Of a stretch of 64,000 bases of DNA, positions 53,846-62,748 are shown piece after piece (position 1 is the first letter of the stretch; each line of letters opens with the position of its first letter). Where the stretch lies: the NCBI GenBank assembly GCA_041738715.1, contig JBGSPI010000003.1, forward strand, positions 18,008 through 82,007, given 5' to 3'. The notes beneath the pieces were generated by a model. It worked only from the letters and a program-made list of their open reading frames with translations, was not told the DNA's origin and did no database searches. A program made the translations under genes and the position numbers. Origin of the DNA: Chamaesiphon sp041738715 (GTDB lineage Bacteria > Cyanobacteriota > Cyanobacteriia > Cyanobacteriales > Chamaesiphonaceae).

Positions 53846-54187
53846 ATGTTATATTTACAACAAGCGATCGATAACTTATCAGTCGAAACTTTCTATGAGT
53901 TACCGTTAGTTAAACAACATCGCAGCTTAGACGTACTCGATCGCGCCTTGGAATATCCTTATCTATTATCTCTCTCCACCCTACACCAGCGGCTAGCCGC
54001 ACTGTGGCGAGTTGGTATCACTCAAGAAAACAGAGACGAAATCCTCCACCATAAGGTCAAAGAAGTCCTCTCCAACACCCAAATAGTGATGGAATCATTA
54101 GGCATGAAACCACCACTAATCGCGATCTTAGATCCAGCTTTAGGTGTAGTCAAAACTGAAGTTGTGACCACTCAAACCGCTAATTAA
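53846..54187 (+). CDS. conserved hypothetical protein
   Basis: A 113-residue helical protein (LSVETFYELPLVKQHRSLDV, then LDRALEYPYLLSLSTLHQRL). No signal peptide and no known motif. It overlaps the convergent lipoprotein gene by four bases at its 3' end. A weak inverted repeat (GATCGTG at 53696 and CACGATC at 53722) lies upstream and may end the helicase transcript. Confidence 0.6.
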   Translation: MLYLQQAIDNLSVETFYELPLVKQHRSLDVLDRALEYPYLLSLSTLHQRLAALWRVGITQENRDEILHHKVKEVLSNTQIVMESLGMKPPLIAILDPALGVVKTEVVTTQTAN

Positions 54188-55122
54188 CGTCGCCGACCAC
54201 TACCAAATCCAGAAGTAGAACGGCTCCGACCACCACTACCAAAACTCCGACTAGAACCACCCGAAGGTCTGACAATCCGAGTTCCCCCGGATTGACGGAG
54301 TGTACTAGTCCCAAATCCCGCACCAGTAGAGCGAGATTTTTCTGACTGTCGGATGGTACTAGTGCCAAATCCACCACCAGTAGAGCGGTTGGTATTAGTA
54401 CTAGGTCGATTAAAGTTATTTAACCGTCCAGTTGTCCGCAATACTTGGCGATTTGTCACCGCTGGTGGGGGACTATTATAGCGAGTTTGGTAACTCTGTA
54501 CCGCTTGCCCATAATTAGTTCCATAACCGCCATAGCCATTCATTCCACCCGCACTATAGACAGGCGGCATATAGTATTGAGGTCGGAAGAACATATTACT
54601 AATCACCTGTCCGGCGACTTGTCCGGCGACTGCTCCCGCAAAAGGTTTCCAGAAACTGGATTCCTGTCTGACGACGACAGTTTCTTTTTGTCCGGTCTGC
54701 GGATTAGTCTGAGTCTCAGTCACATTATGGACGTACTCGATTTTATAGTCCTCCGGTAAATGTAACGAAACCTCGCCATTTTCTGATTTAAGATAGGTTT
54801 TTTCGTTCGCTTTGACCTCCTCATCAGTTAACCGCGCCATCTGAAGATTGGTGGTGCGATAGAGTGGGGGAGTGCCAGCAGGCGTATTCAATAGCATCAG
54901 GTTATATTCACCGTTTGCATCATTGTAAGTGACTTGCTGAACGGGATATTTGCCCTCCGCGATCGGTTTTTTATTCGTGTTATTACTAACAGTGGGGGAT
55001 TGCCGATTTTGCCCCTGAGACGACTGCTCTTGTTCTCCAGAGCCACAGGCTACCGAAGTAAAAGATAAGGTCAAAGCCATAAAAATGATCACCAATCGAC
55101 GTAACATATAAGCTGATTTCAT
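54184..55122 (-). CDS. lipoprotein with Ser/Gly/Arg-rich tail
   Basis: A 312-residue protein. The lipoprotein signal has lipobox SVAC with Cys26. The middle (YNDANGEYNLMLLNTPAGTP) is followed by a Tyr/Gly-rich stretch with a possible glycine-zipper (GAVAGQVAGQVISNMF), and the last 100 residues are low complexity (repeats of SRSTGAGFGTSTLRQSGG type). It probably sits on a membrane in the periplasm. No function is known. Confidence 0.7.
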   Translation of the reverse strand: MKSAYMLRRLVIIFMALTLSFTSVACGSGEQEQSSQGQNRQSPTVSNNTNKKPIAEGKYPVQQVTYNDANGEYNLMLLNTPAGTPPLYRTTNLQMARLTDEEVKANEKTYLKSENGEVSLHLPEDYKIEYVHNVTETQTNPQTGQKETVVVRQESSFWKPFAGAVAGQVAGQVISNMFFRPQYYMPPVYSAGGMNGYGGYGTNYGQAVQSYQTRYNSPPPAVTNRQVLRTTGRLNNFNRPSTNTNRSTGGGFGTSTIRQSEKSRSTGAGFGTSTLRQSGGTRIVRPSGGSSRSFGSGGRSRSTSGFGSGRRR

Positions 55123-55316
55123 AAATGTGGTATGTTCTTATTTTAGCTAATTCTCAGGTCGATTTACAATTGACAGTTTCAGGCAAAATAGGGATTGAAG
55201 ATTGACGATCGATTTCTATCTTTTATGCCCATAGTAACCGATCTTCGATCGCCCAAATACCTAGTAAACCGATCGATAATAGCTGGTTAACCGAATCTTG
55301 TTCGATAGATGATCAC

Positions 55317-55916
55317 TTATAAAGGAATCAATTCAGGGAAATTTTCTAGCACTTGATCGTCAGTAAGTTCATCACCAAATCGTGCTGGAGAGAAGTGAAT
55401 ATAAATTGCTCTGAGACGTTCTTGATAGTGGAGATTAATCAAAGATTTCAAGCCGATTTTAAGCGCAGACATATTCGAGAGATCTGTCTCAATACTCGGT
55501 TCTTCTCCTTCAAAAGCAACTGTGAGCATCACAATTAAGTTACGGGTTGGCGGTAATGTTAATTGTTGACTGGGAGTTGTCCCGTCCTCAAAGTCCGGTT
55601 CGCTCAAGTAACGGGCGGCTGAATCAGTAAATAATTCATTCGCATAGTCGCCAGCCCCACCTTCGTCCCAGAATACATCACCTTCATTCGCAGCCGATCG
55701 CCAGTAGGTATCATATTGCAGCAGATTCTGGCAGATTTCCACCATTCCTTCACCCACAATCGTCAAATCACCGTCGGATTCGATCGCTTGTCTGGCAGCT
55801 TGATTTAAGATGCCGAGTAGTGGTGACACTTCTTCGCCACCGAGATGGACAAAAATTCGAGCGACGACAAATTGGGTTTTGCCAGTCAGTTTATTAAATT
55901 GGTCGCGTAAGCTCAT
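55317..55916 (-). CDS. conserved hypothetical protein, DUF1517-like
   Basis: A 199-residue protein with no membrane segment. The C-terminal half (LPPTRNLIVMLTVAFEGEEP, and LKSLINLHYQERLRAIYIHF) resembles the C-terminal domain of DUF1517 proteins from cyanobacteria and plants; the assignment is from memory and moderate. The N-terminal half is acidic and helical. It starts three bases after the end of the alpha/beta hydrolase gene, so the two are cotranscribed. Confidence 0.6.
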   Translation of the reverse strand: MSLRDQFNKLTGKTQFVVARIFVHLGGEEVSPLLGILNQAARQAIESDGDLTIVGEGMVEICQNLLQYDTYWRSAANEGDVFWDEGGAGDYANELFTDSAARYLSEPDFEDGTTPSQQLTLPPTRNLIVMLTVAFEGEEPSIETDLSNMSALKIGLKSLINLHYQERLRAIYIHFSPARFGDELTDDQVLENFPELIPL

Positions 55917-55918
55917 AT

Positions 55919-56938
55919 TTAGTAGATGTTACTACCCATCCATTCTAAAACACGATTCCAACTCCACCAGGGGTCGCGATCGATATTTAACGTTTGACAA
56001 GCTTTGCTGCTCAGATGTCCGACATGACCGCCGTGAGGAGTCAACAACAGATCGAGATTTGATCGACCTTGGGCAATATCTCGCAGTTCTTCCACTAAAG
56101 TTGGATCGAAGAGCGGATCGTCAGCCGCATAGATGATCAGCACTGGTTTGGTCAGATCCGCCAAGAAATAAAGGGGACTAGTCGCGGCATAATAATCTTG
56201 GACAGTATCAAAACCGAGGCGGGGAATGACTAATTCTCGATCGAAACCCCAAATTGTTGTCGCTTTCTCAATCGCGATCGGATCGATCTGTGTGGGATGA
56301 TGATGGTGAAGTCCCCAGGCTAATTTTCGCAGTTCTTTAGCAATAGCCCGTTCGAGATATTTCCCCACTGGATGCGCCATCAGATAAGTTAAAGATCGAT
56401 CGGATTCTAGACTGGGACAAATGACCGCACCCCCAGTAATTTCTGGTAGAGCCGCCCCCGCCTTTACGCCCCATAGAGCCAACTGACCGCCCAAAGAGTA
56501 CCCCACCAACCAGATCGGTGCAGGGCAACCTAATTGGAGCGATTGGCGGGCGATCTGGACAAAATCTTCCCCCTCATGTATCCCATCAGAAGTAAGTTGG
56601 GGGGATAGTTCAGCGGTTTTGCCGTGAGCGCGCCAATCAAATAAGACGACAGCATAGCCTTCGGCATAAGCTTTCCGACCTAAGATCCGCAGGAACCATT
56701 GATTTTCTAGAGTTCCAGTAATCCCATAGGTGGCCACAATCGTCCCTTTGGGCTGGGGTGGAATGGCGACAATACCAAAAATCGGTACGCCACCATCGCC
56801 TGTGAAAATATGCTCCTGGTAAACTGGTTCTGATTCGATCGTATACTGTTCCCAATTTTTGCTCATACCTAGTGCGGTATAAAGCGTCATCGACAGACCA
56901 GATTTTAGCCACCAGGGTGGATTATATGTGGGATTCAA
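55919..56938 (-). CDS. alpha/beta hydrolase
   Basis: A 339-residue hydrolase. The nucleophile elbow is GYSLGGQLALWG with the serine at about residue 147; an acidic residue follows in IIYAADDPLFDP and the histidine in LTPHGGHVGHLS. A lid segment lies between strands 6 and 7. The layout resembles YheT/EMB8-type hydrolases. The substrate is unknown. The next gene downstream starts two bases after its stop. Confidence 0.85.
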   Translation of the reverse strand: MNPTYNPPWWLKSGLSMTLYTALGMSKNWEQYTIESEPVYQEHIFTGDGGVPIFGIVAIPPQPKGTIVATYGITGTLENQWFLRILGRKAYAEGYAVVLFDWRAHGKTAELSPQLTSDGIHEGEDFVQIARQSLQLGCPAPIWLVGYSLGGQLALWGVKAGAALPEITGGAVICPSLESDRSLTYLMAHPVGKYLERAIAKELRKLAWGLHHHHPTQIDPIAIEKATTIWGFDRELVIPRLGFDTVQDYYAATSPLYFLADLTKPVLIIYAADDPLFDPTLVEELRDIAQGRSNLDLLLTPHGGHVGHLSSKACQTLNIDRDPWWSWNRVLEWMGSNIY

Positions 56939-57317
56939 ACAGGTGACTCATTTTTATCTCAACACACCCCATTTTAACAATTTAAAATTTAATTTGCTGG
57001 TTAATTGTAGCGATTTACAATAGTAATCGCTTGTGTATCACTGCAATCAAGAGATTGGCTAACTCTGGTATCTGCCGCGATCTGCCTGGTCACTACTGGC
57101 ACTATTTCTACTTTAATCAATCGAAGAACACACAATGACATTTAAACTCCCCATACTCCAACACCTGCCGACTCTTAAGTAATCAGGGGTTTTAACTTAA
57201 ATTGAAGTTAACGTAAAGAATTTTAGACTGACTACTATTTCCCTCGATCGACCAATGATACACTAATTCTATCCACATACTTTCCAGTGTGGTTTGAGGT
57301 GTGAGGTTTAAATATTT
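56939..57317. other. intergenic region with divergent promoters
   Basis: A 379-bp spacer between divergent genes (hydrolase and lipoprotein). It is A+T rich. A 15-codon open frame near 57134 is too short to support. I see no repeat or RNA gene. Confidence 0.5.
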
Positions 57318-57959
57318 ATGTTCCCAAAATCTGTTTCATTAGTTTTAATTACTTTATCATTGGGTAGTTTAGTTAGCTGTAGTAGTAAGGTCGAAGATCG
57401 ACCGCTCACACAGGATCGATCGCCGACTACTGGGAATCAGCAACCGACGGCTAATGCCTTACCGATCGTTCCCGCCGGAACGATGATTAACACCGATCTA
57501 CAACAAGAACTCTCGACTGGTAAGAATCGAACTAATGATAAATTTACGATCGCAGTTAAAAATAGCTCGATCGGTAAATATTCATTTATGAAAGATGCCA
57601 AAATTCAGGGGCATTTAGAAAATGTGACCAAAGCCGCCAGAGGAAAAAAAGCTACTTTCAATCTATTTTTTGATAGTGTTAAACTCAAGAATGGTGATGT
57701 TTTACCGATCGATGCTAATTTGGTCAATACTCAAGTAGAAACTAAAACCAAAGGTCAATTCCTCAAAAATGCCGGAATTATTTTAGGTGGTGCAGTTGCG
57801 GGTAAATTTGCCGGAGATAAAGCTAATTTCAAACATGGTAGATTAGCCGGAGCAGCGGCTGCAACTGCTTTTGTCCTATCTAGTCCTGGCGGTGAAGTCG
57901 TATTGAAAAAAGGGACAGATCTTCAACTCAAACTCAAGTCACCGATCGATCCAAATTAA
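57318..57959 (+). CDS. lipoprotein of unknown function
   Basis: A 213-residue protein. The signal (MFPKSVSLVLITLSLGSLVS, then CSS) gives lipid-attachment Cys21. A disordered Thr/Gln/Pro linker leads to a beta-rich domain beginning VPAGTMINTDLQQELSTGK, like the start of TrbI/VirB10-type or bacteriophage base domains; a glycine-zipper-like stretch (AGIILGGAVAGKFAGDKA, and AGAAAATAFVL) follows. It stands alone. Confidence 0.65.
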   Translation: MFPKSVSLVLITLSLGSLVSCSSKVEDRPLTQDRSPTTGNQQPTANALPIVPAGTMINTDLQQELSTGKNRTNDKFTIAVKNSSIGKYSFMKDAKIQGHLENVTKAARGKKATFNLFFDSVKLKNGDVLPIDANLVNTQVETKTKGQFLKNAGIILGGAVAGKFAGDKANFKHGRLAGAAAATAFVLSSPGGEVVLKKGTDLQLKLKSPIDPN

Positions 57960-58049
57960 GCAATAGTCCAACAGATTCAGAGGGGGTAAGTTGATGTAAA
58001 TATCTCTCGATGTTTACCAGCAATTTCACAATAAAACTTACCCCCATCG

Positions 58050-58874
58050 CTAGAACTTATCTTCCCTCGAATTCAAAATTCTCTGAATCCGATCTGGTGT
58101 TAACTCTTGGACATTATTAATAACTATATTTGCACCTGCTAGCCGTAAACTTTCAGTATATTCATTAATGATGTTAACTTCGGTTTGGACATGAGGCGGC
58201 AAGACTCCCACCGCAATAAATTCCCGATCGGCTTGAATAGTTCTTGCCTTTAAAACTGTATACATATCGGCAACAGTATCACCAACATAAATAATTGGTA
58301 AACTATCAATTTTCCCGTGCAATGTACCCAACTTCTCAACTGTCATAAATAAACCCTGTGGATCGGGTTTACCTGGTGCATCTTCCATCGCAATTAAAAT
58401 CGGCGTACTCAGTCCAACTCTTCGTTCTAAAACATACCCCGCCGAGCCACGTGTTGCTCCACTAAAAAACCCCCACGGTATATTTGCCGCAGTTAAACTC
58501 GCAAAATATTCAGATGTTGCTAACAATGGCTCATCGCAAATATACCCATTCCAATTCACCGGATCGGTACCCCGATATTTGGTCTGAAAATAGGCGACAA
58601 TTTGACCATAATCTAGCCTGATTTGGGCGCGGACTTCTCCCTGAAGCTCAAAATATCGATAAATTAACTCCTGAGCAGCTTCCCAATCATTATTCCAGAT
58701 CCCTTCCCCCTTGAGCTTGTCAATATCCGCCGCTGTTGGACGATATCCTCCATCAGTAAACTCCGCCACAGTATCAGCGAGTGCGCGACGATAGGAGCCA
58801 CCCACATCTCGAATTACCCCATCGATATCGAACACCACGATCGCCCTTTCCCGACAGGCAAGCTTCCCGCTCAT
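58050..58874 (-). CDS. HAD-superfamily hydrolase, TIGR01548-like
   Basis: A 274-residue protein. Motif I is VVFDIDGVIRDVGGSYRRAL with Asp16 and Asp18; the FFSGATRGSAGYVL segment is motif II; EDAPGKPDPQGLF carries the motif III lysine; IYVGDTVADMYTV is motif IV. This DIDGV-IRDV start marks a small HAD group of cyanobacteria and haloarchaea (TIGR01548) with unknown substrate. It is divergent from the PSRP-3 gene by 73 bp. Confidence 0.85.
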   Translation of the reverse strand: MSGKLACRERAIVVFDIDGVIRDVGGSYRRALADTVAEFTDGGYRPTAADIDKLKGEGIWNNDWEAAQELIYRYFELQGEVRAQIRLDYGQIVAYFQTKYRGTDPVNWNGYICDEPLLATSEYFASLTAANIPWGFFSGATRGSAGYVLERRVGLSTPILIAMEDAPGKPDPQGLFMTVEKLGTLHGKIDSLPIIYVGDTVADMYTVLKARTIQADREFIAVGVLPPHVQTEVNIINEYTESLRLAGANIVINNVQELTPDRIQRILNSREDKF

Positions 58875-58947
58875 CTAAATTCTCCTACCATCATCTATAA
58901 TTTAAATGATACAATTAAAGATCGTGTGTCCAAAATAGTAAATCTTT

Positions 58948-59277
58948 ATGACCGAAACAGCAGCAGCACCAGCAACATCAGCTAAATTTATCTTAAAAGT
59001 TCTGTGGTTAGATGAAAACGTCGCCCTAGCCGTAGACCAAGTGGTCGGCAAAGGTTTAAGCCCACTTACTGCTTATTTTTTCTGGCCGCGTAATGATGCG
59101 TGGGAGCAACTCAAGGCTGAATTAGAAGCTAAACATTGGATCGCTGAAGTCGATCGGGTAGGTATCCTTAACCAAGCTACTGAAGTTATTAACTATTGGC
59201 AAGAAGAAGGCAAAGGTCGTCCCTTACCGGAAGCACAAGCTAAGTTTCCTGAAGTTATTTTCACTGGTAGTAATTAG
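58948..59277 (+). CDS. plastid-type ribosomal protein PSRP-3 (Ycf65)
   Basis: A 109-residue protein. After a short Ala/Thr leader, KFILKVLWLDENVALAVDQV and SPLTAYFFWPRNDAWEQLK are the hallmark of PSRP-3/Ycf65, a small-subunit protein found in cyanobacterial and chloroplast ribosomes. The C-terminus (ATEVINYWQEEGKGRPL) also fits. Single-gene transcription unit; repeat copy C follows 24 bp after it. Confidence 0.93.
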   Translation: MTETAAAPATSAKFILKVLWLDENVALAVDQVVGKGLSPLTAYFFWPRNDAWEQLKAELEAKHWIAEVDRVGILNQATEVINYWQEEGKGRPLPEAQAKFPEVIFTGSN

Positions 59278-59300
59278 AATCTGCGGCTGTTATATATCTT

Positions 59301-59373
59301 GTAGGGGCGGGTTTATGCTGTCAATCTCGATGCGGCCATCAACCTCAAACAAAACCCGCCCTCTCCACCAGTA
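59301..59373 (+). repeat. dispersed repeat, copy C
   Basis: GTAGGGGCGGGTTTATGCT at 59301-59319 and AAACCCGCCCTC with CACCAGTA at 59352-59373. It shares both ends with copy B at 44884-44959, while the middle 30 bases differ. It sits between the PSRP-3 gene and the convergent aminotransferase gene. Confidence 0.7.
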
Positions 59374-59402
59374 ATTTACATCCGGTTTCCCCTACATGAG
59401 GG

Positions 59403-60545
59403 TTATAAAACCTGTTTGAAGGCACTAATCAATCGATCGACATTCTCTTGCCGACTGTTGTAACCCATCAAACCTACCCGCCAGACTTTCCCGGCTAATT
59501 CGCCCAAACCGCCGCCAATCTCGATATTGTGTTCGAGCAGTAGTTGTCTGGCGATCGCTTTGCCATCGACACCATCGGGGATACATACAGTCGTCAGTGT
59601 TGGCAACCGATATTGCTGCTCAACGTGCAGTTTCAGCCCGATCGATTCTAAACTCGACCAGAGATACTCAACATTCTGCTGGTGTCGCGCCCAACTGTTC
59701 TCGATCCCTTCCACTGAAATTAATCGCAGAGCCTCCCGCAGCCCATAATAGAGATTAATCGGTGCGGTATGGTGGTAGACGCGCTCTTCACCCCAATATT
59801 TACCCAATAGCACCATATCCAGGTACCAATTCGGCACCTTGGTTGGTCGCTGAAGTAACTTCTCCATTGCCCGTGGACTCATTGTAAATGGCGATGCTCC
59901 AGGAGAGCAGCCTAAGCCTTTTTGAGAGCAGCTATAGGCAAGATCGACTCCCCACTCATCTAGATGGATTGGCACCCCACCCAGACTGGTTACGGTGTCT
60001 AGGAGCAGTAAACAATCATACTCGCGACACAACTCACCCACACCTTCGATCGGTTGTCTGGCACCTGTCGAGGTTTCCGCATGGACTAATCCCAGAATTT
60101 TGGGACGGTGCGTCGCCATTGCGGTTCGCAGTTCTTCGAGGGAAAAATTTTGACCCCAAGGCTTAGTAATTGTGCGCACATCCGCACCATATCTGCCCGC
60201 CATATCAACCAATCTATTCCCAAAATAGCCAGCAACCCCAGTCAGCATCACATCTCCAGCTTCAACCGAATTGGCGATCGTTGCTTCCATCGCGGCTGTT
60301 CCTGTGCCACTCACCGCGATCGTGTGCGGATTATCTGTCTGCCACACGTACCGCAACAACGACTGAATCTCATCCATAATCTGCAAGAAGGCTGGATCGA
60401 GATGCCCTAATGGGGTGATACTCATCGCCTCAAGGACACTCGGATGGGCGTTGCAAGGCCCTGGACCAAGCAACAGGCGATTAGGAACACTTAGAGGCTC
60501 TAATTGCAGTTTTTGCGCTGTTTTGAGAGATATTGCTGCTGTCAT
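59403..60545 (-). CDS. alanine-glyoxylate / serine-pyruvate-type aminotransferase
   Basis: A 380-residue class V aminotransferase. LLLGPGPCNAHPSVLEAM is the conserved start, SGTGTAAMEA binds the cofactor phosphate, LLLDTVTSLGG has the Asp that contacts the pyridine, and SCSQKGLGCSPG contains the PLP lysine. HNIEIGGGLGELAGKVWRVG is the conserved end. In cyanobacteria such enzymes work in photorespiratory glycine/serine metabolism, although the exact pair of substrates is not shown. Confidence 0.9.
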   Translation of the reverse strand: MTAAISLKTAQKLQLEPLSVPNRLLLGPGPCNAHPSVLEAMSITPLGHLDPAFLQIMDEIQSLLRYVWQTDNPHTIAVSGTGTAAMEATIANSVEAGDVMLTGVAGYFGNRLVDMAGRYGADVRTITKPWGQNFSLEELRTAMATHRPKILGLVHAETSTGARQPIEGVGELCREYDCLLLLDTVTSLGGVPIHLDEWGVDLAYSCSQKGLGCSPGASPFTMSPRAMEKLLQRPTKVPNWYLDMVLLGKYWGEERVYHHTAPINLYYGLREALRLISVEGIENSWARHQQNVEYLWSSLESIGLKLHVEQQYRLPTLTTVCIPDGVDGKAIARQLLLEHNIEIGGGLGELAGKVWRVGLMGYNSRQENVDRLISAFKQVL

Positions 60546-60643
60546 CGCTGGTTTTGAAAAATGGATTTAGTTTTCATTATCTAACAGGTTAGCGGTTAAG
60601 GTGTGGGAAAAGGGGCGTTTCTGAATCGAGGGATGACAGCTTA

Positions 60644-60694
60644 GGGGGCGGGGGACTGGGAGACTGGGAGACTGGGAGACTGGGGGACTGGGGG
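60644..60694 (+). repeat. GACTGGGAG tandem repeat with G runs
   Basis: After GGGGGCGGGG come five or six 9-bp units of GACTGGGAG/GACTGGGGG. Seven or more runs of three or more G occur within 51 bp, a pattern able to form a G-quadruplex. Confidence 0.75.
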
Positions 60695-60794
60695 ATCTAT
60701 GGGTTTCAAAAACAGCAAATCATACATTAATTCAGCAACGCCGGAATAGGGAATAGGGGAAAGGAATAAAGGAATAAAGGAATAATTGACCCTT

Positions 60795-60847
60795 CTGCCA
60801 ACGCCAACGGGTAGCATCTGCGTCAGCGTAGCCTGCCGGAGCTACAG
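60795..60847. repeat. palindromic dispersed repeat
   Basis: Contains CTGCCAACGCCAACGGGTAG, then CATCTGCGTCAGC and GTAGCCTGCCGGAGCTAC. Its reverse complement matches the start of the in-frame repeat at 897-968 with few changes (GCTGA-GCAGA-GCT spacing and GTTGGCG). Both belong to one cyanobacterial palindrome family. Confidence 0.6.
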
Positions 60848-61045
60848 TCCCCCGATCCCCGATCGTTACAAACTATTACGAATTTACTCAGAAATCAGTC
60901 ATAATGCCGCAAAATGTTTGCGGAAGGCACCTGAGTTATAGCTAACTTATACATTTTGTAAGCAACTATACTAAAAACTCAGACCTAATGGCATTAGCCA
61001 GTTTATAACAAGTCTGGTAACAAACTTTTTTGGAGTAATCCCACG

Positions 61046-61531
61046 ATGAGTATCGTCACCAAAGCGATCGTCAATGCAGATGCTGAAGCTCGTTATCTGA
61101 GTCCCGGCGAATTAGATCGGATCAAGTCCTTCGTCACTTCTGGCGAACGTCGTCTCCGCATCGCTCAAACCTTAACTGATTCTCGCGAGCGTCTAGTTAA
61201 AGGTGCAGGCGACAAACTGTTCCAACAACGTCCTGATGTCGTTTCCCCCGGTGGTAACGCTTACGGCGAAGAAATGACTGCAACTTGCTTGCGCGACCTA
61301 GACTATTACCTCCGCCTCATCACCTACGGTGTAGTTGCTGGTGATGTCACCCCGATCGAAGAAATCGGTGTAGTTGGTGTTCGTGAAATGTACAGATCTT
61401 TAGGTACCCCCATCGACGCAGTTGCTGCTGGTGTTCGGGCGATGAAAGATGCTGCTTCCGCGATGATGTCTGGTGAAGACGCTGCTGAAGCTGGTGCTTA
61501 CTTCGACTACCTGATCGGTGCAATGAGCTAG
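61046..61531 (+). CDS. apcA: allophycocyanin alpha subunit
   Basis: A 161-residue biliprotein of the phycobilisome core. It begins MSIVTKAIVNADAEARYLSP; the phycocyanobilin-binding Cys81 is in TATCLRDLDYYLRL. Length and sequence are those of the standard subunit. apcB follows 78 bp downstream, apcC further on; expression is probably very high (strong preference for one codon set, for example GGT, GCT and CGT). Confidence 0.98.
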   Translation: MSIVTKAIVNADAEARYLSPGELDRIKSFVTSGERRLRIAQTLTDSRERLVKGAGDKLFQQRPDVVSPGGNAYGEEMTATCLRDLDYYLRLITYGVVAGDVTPIEEIGVVGVREMYRSLGTPIDAVAAGVRAMKDAASAMMSGEDAAEAGAYFDYLIGAMS

Positions 61532-61609
61532 GTTCATACTTAGTTAATTCATCTCATCTGTTACGACCCAAGATTAAGCAACTAAAGACTAGATAAGGAA
61601 TTTAGGATA

Positions 61610-62095
61610 ATGCAAGACGCAATTACTTCAGTCATCAATTCATCTGACGTTCAAGGTAAATACTTGGACTCCAGTTCTCTCGACAAGCTCAAAGCTTACT
61701 TCGGTACTGGCGAACTCCGCGTTCGGGCCGCTGGTACAATCAGTGCTAACGCTGCCACTATCGTCAAAGAAGCTGTAGCTAAATCCCTGTTGTACTCGGA
61801 TATCACTCGTCCCGGTGGTAACATGTACACCACTCGTCGTTATGCTGCTTGCATCCGCGACTTGGACTACTACCTCCGTTATGCTACCTATGCAATGTTA
61901 GCTGGCGACCCTTCCATCTTGGATGAGCGCGTCCTCAACGGTTTGAAAGAAACTTACAACTCCTTGGGCGTACCTGTTGCAGCTACCGTTCAAGCAATCC
62001 AAGCGATCAAAGAAGTAACTGCTAGCTTGGTAGGTGCTGACGCTGGTAAAGAAATGGGCGTTTACTTAGACTACATCTGTTCTGGCTTGAGCTAG
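61610..62095 (+). CDS. apcB: allophycocyanin beta subunit
   Basis: A 161-residue partner of ApcA. The bilin-binding Cys81 is in RRYAACIRDLDYYLR, and Asn71, the residue methylated in phycobiliproteins, is in RPGGNMYTT. AAGGAA lies upstream of the start. The gene is followed by structured spacer DNA before apcC. Confidence 0.98.
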   Translation: MQDAITSVINSSDVQGKYLDSSSLDKLKAYFGTGELRVRAAGTISANAATIVKEAVAKSLLYSDITRPGGNMYTTRRYAACIRDLDYYLRYATYAMLAGDPSILDERVLNGLKETYNSLGVPVAATVQAIQAIKEVTASLVGADAGKEMGVYLDYICSGLS

Positions 62096-62100
62096 TAACT

Positions 62101-62234
62101 AGGTTGCCAAACCTCTAGGTGCAGTTTTATCCAAGTCTGGGAAGTCCAATGCGAGTATTAGCTCTTCAACAGCTTATTGTGTTAACCCATCATGAGTTTT
62201 GACGATCTATTATTGAGTTGTGGCTCCCAGACTT
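62101..62234 (+). promoter_or_regulatory. structured spacer between apcB and apcC
   Basis: AGGTT-GCCA-AACCT right after apcB forms a small hairpin. Further on, AAGTCTGGGA (62133-62142) and TCCCAGACTT (62225-62234) are a perfect 10-bp inverted repeat 82 bp apart. Such structure could stop or process the transcript so that apcAB message exceeds apcABC, as the linker is needed in smaller amounts. Confidence 0.5.
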
Positions 62235-62376
62235 CGATGTGTTTAGCCAAACATCAATACTAGTTAATTGTGATAGCTAAAAAGCATAAATCGATCCTAA
62301 TTAAATTAATCAGTGGTCGAAAAGTGCGAGAATTAGTATAGTTTATCCAAAATATAAAAATAGGAGAACCATTAAT

Positions 62377-62580
62377 ATGCGGATGTTCAAAGTCACCGCC
62401 TGTGTTCCCAGCCAAAGCCGGATTCGGACTCAGCGCGAATTGCAAAATACTTATTTTACTAAGTTAGTTCCTTACGATAGCTGGTTCCGCGAACAACAAC
62501 GCATCATGAAGCAGGGTGGTAAAATTGTTAAAGTTGAATTAGCAACTGGCAAACAGGGTACAAATACTGGTTTGCTTTAA
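62377..62580 (+). CDS. apcC: phycobilisome 7.8-kDa core linker
   Basis: A 67-residue linker protein. MRMFKVTACVPSQSRIRTQR and LQNTYFTKLVPYDSWFREQQ are the conserved ApcC sequence. AGGAG lies 11 bp before the start. It caps the core cylinders of the phycobilisome. A terminator follows. Confidence 0.97.
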   Translation: MRMFKVTACVPSQSRIRTQRELQNTYFTKLVPYDSWFREQQRIMKQGGKIVKVELATGKQGTNTGLL

Positions 62581-62604
62581 TTATTAAGTTTAATTTAGAT
62601 TGTC

Positions 62605-62634
62605 AAAAAAGAGGTCATCATCGATCTCTTTTTC
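62605..62634 (+). terminator. intrinsic terminator after apcC
   Basis: AAAAAGAG pairs with CTCTTTTT across a 12-base loop, and the 3' arm is followed by CTGTTTT. It starts 25 bp after the apcC stop and probably ends the apcABC transcript. Confidence 0.8.
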
Positions 62635-62748
62635 TGTTTTAAGATTGCTTATACCCTAATCACTAAGGACCGCAGACAGCTACTCGTTTACCTAGACTCA
62701 CACCTTTGTAAATTAAGCTTTGAAAGTCGGCTTTTTTGTGAGATTCAT

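Larger units (their letters stand above)
60546..61045. other. long intergenic region upstream of apcA
   Basis: A 500-bp spacer between the divergent aminotransferase and apcA genes. It contains the G-run tandem repeat (60644-60694), short GGAATAAA repeats (about 60763-60785), a palindromic repeat (60795-60847) and then about 150 bp of A+T-rich DNA in which the apc promoter must lie. apcE is not upstream. Confidence 0.6.

Noticed and set aside
54445..54759. A 104-codon open frame antisense to the lipoprotein gene
   Set aside because: It arises from the low-complexity coding strand; the lipoprotein frame with signal and lipobox is preferred.
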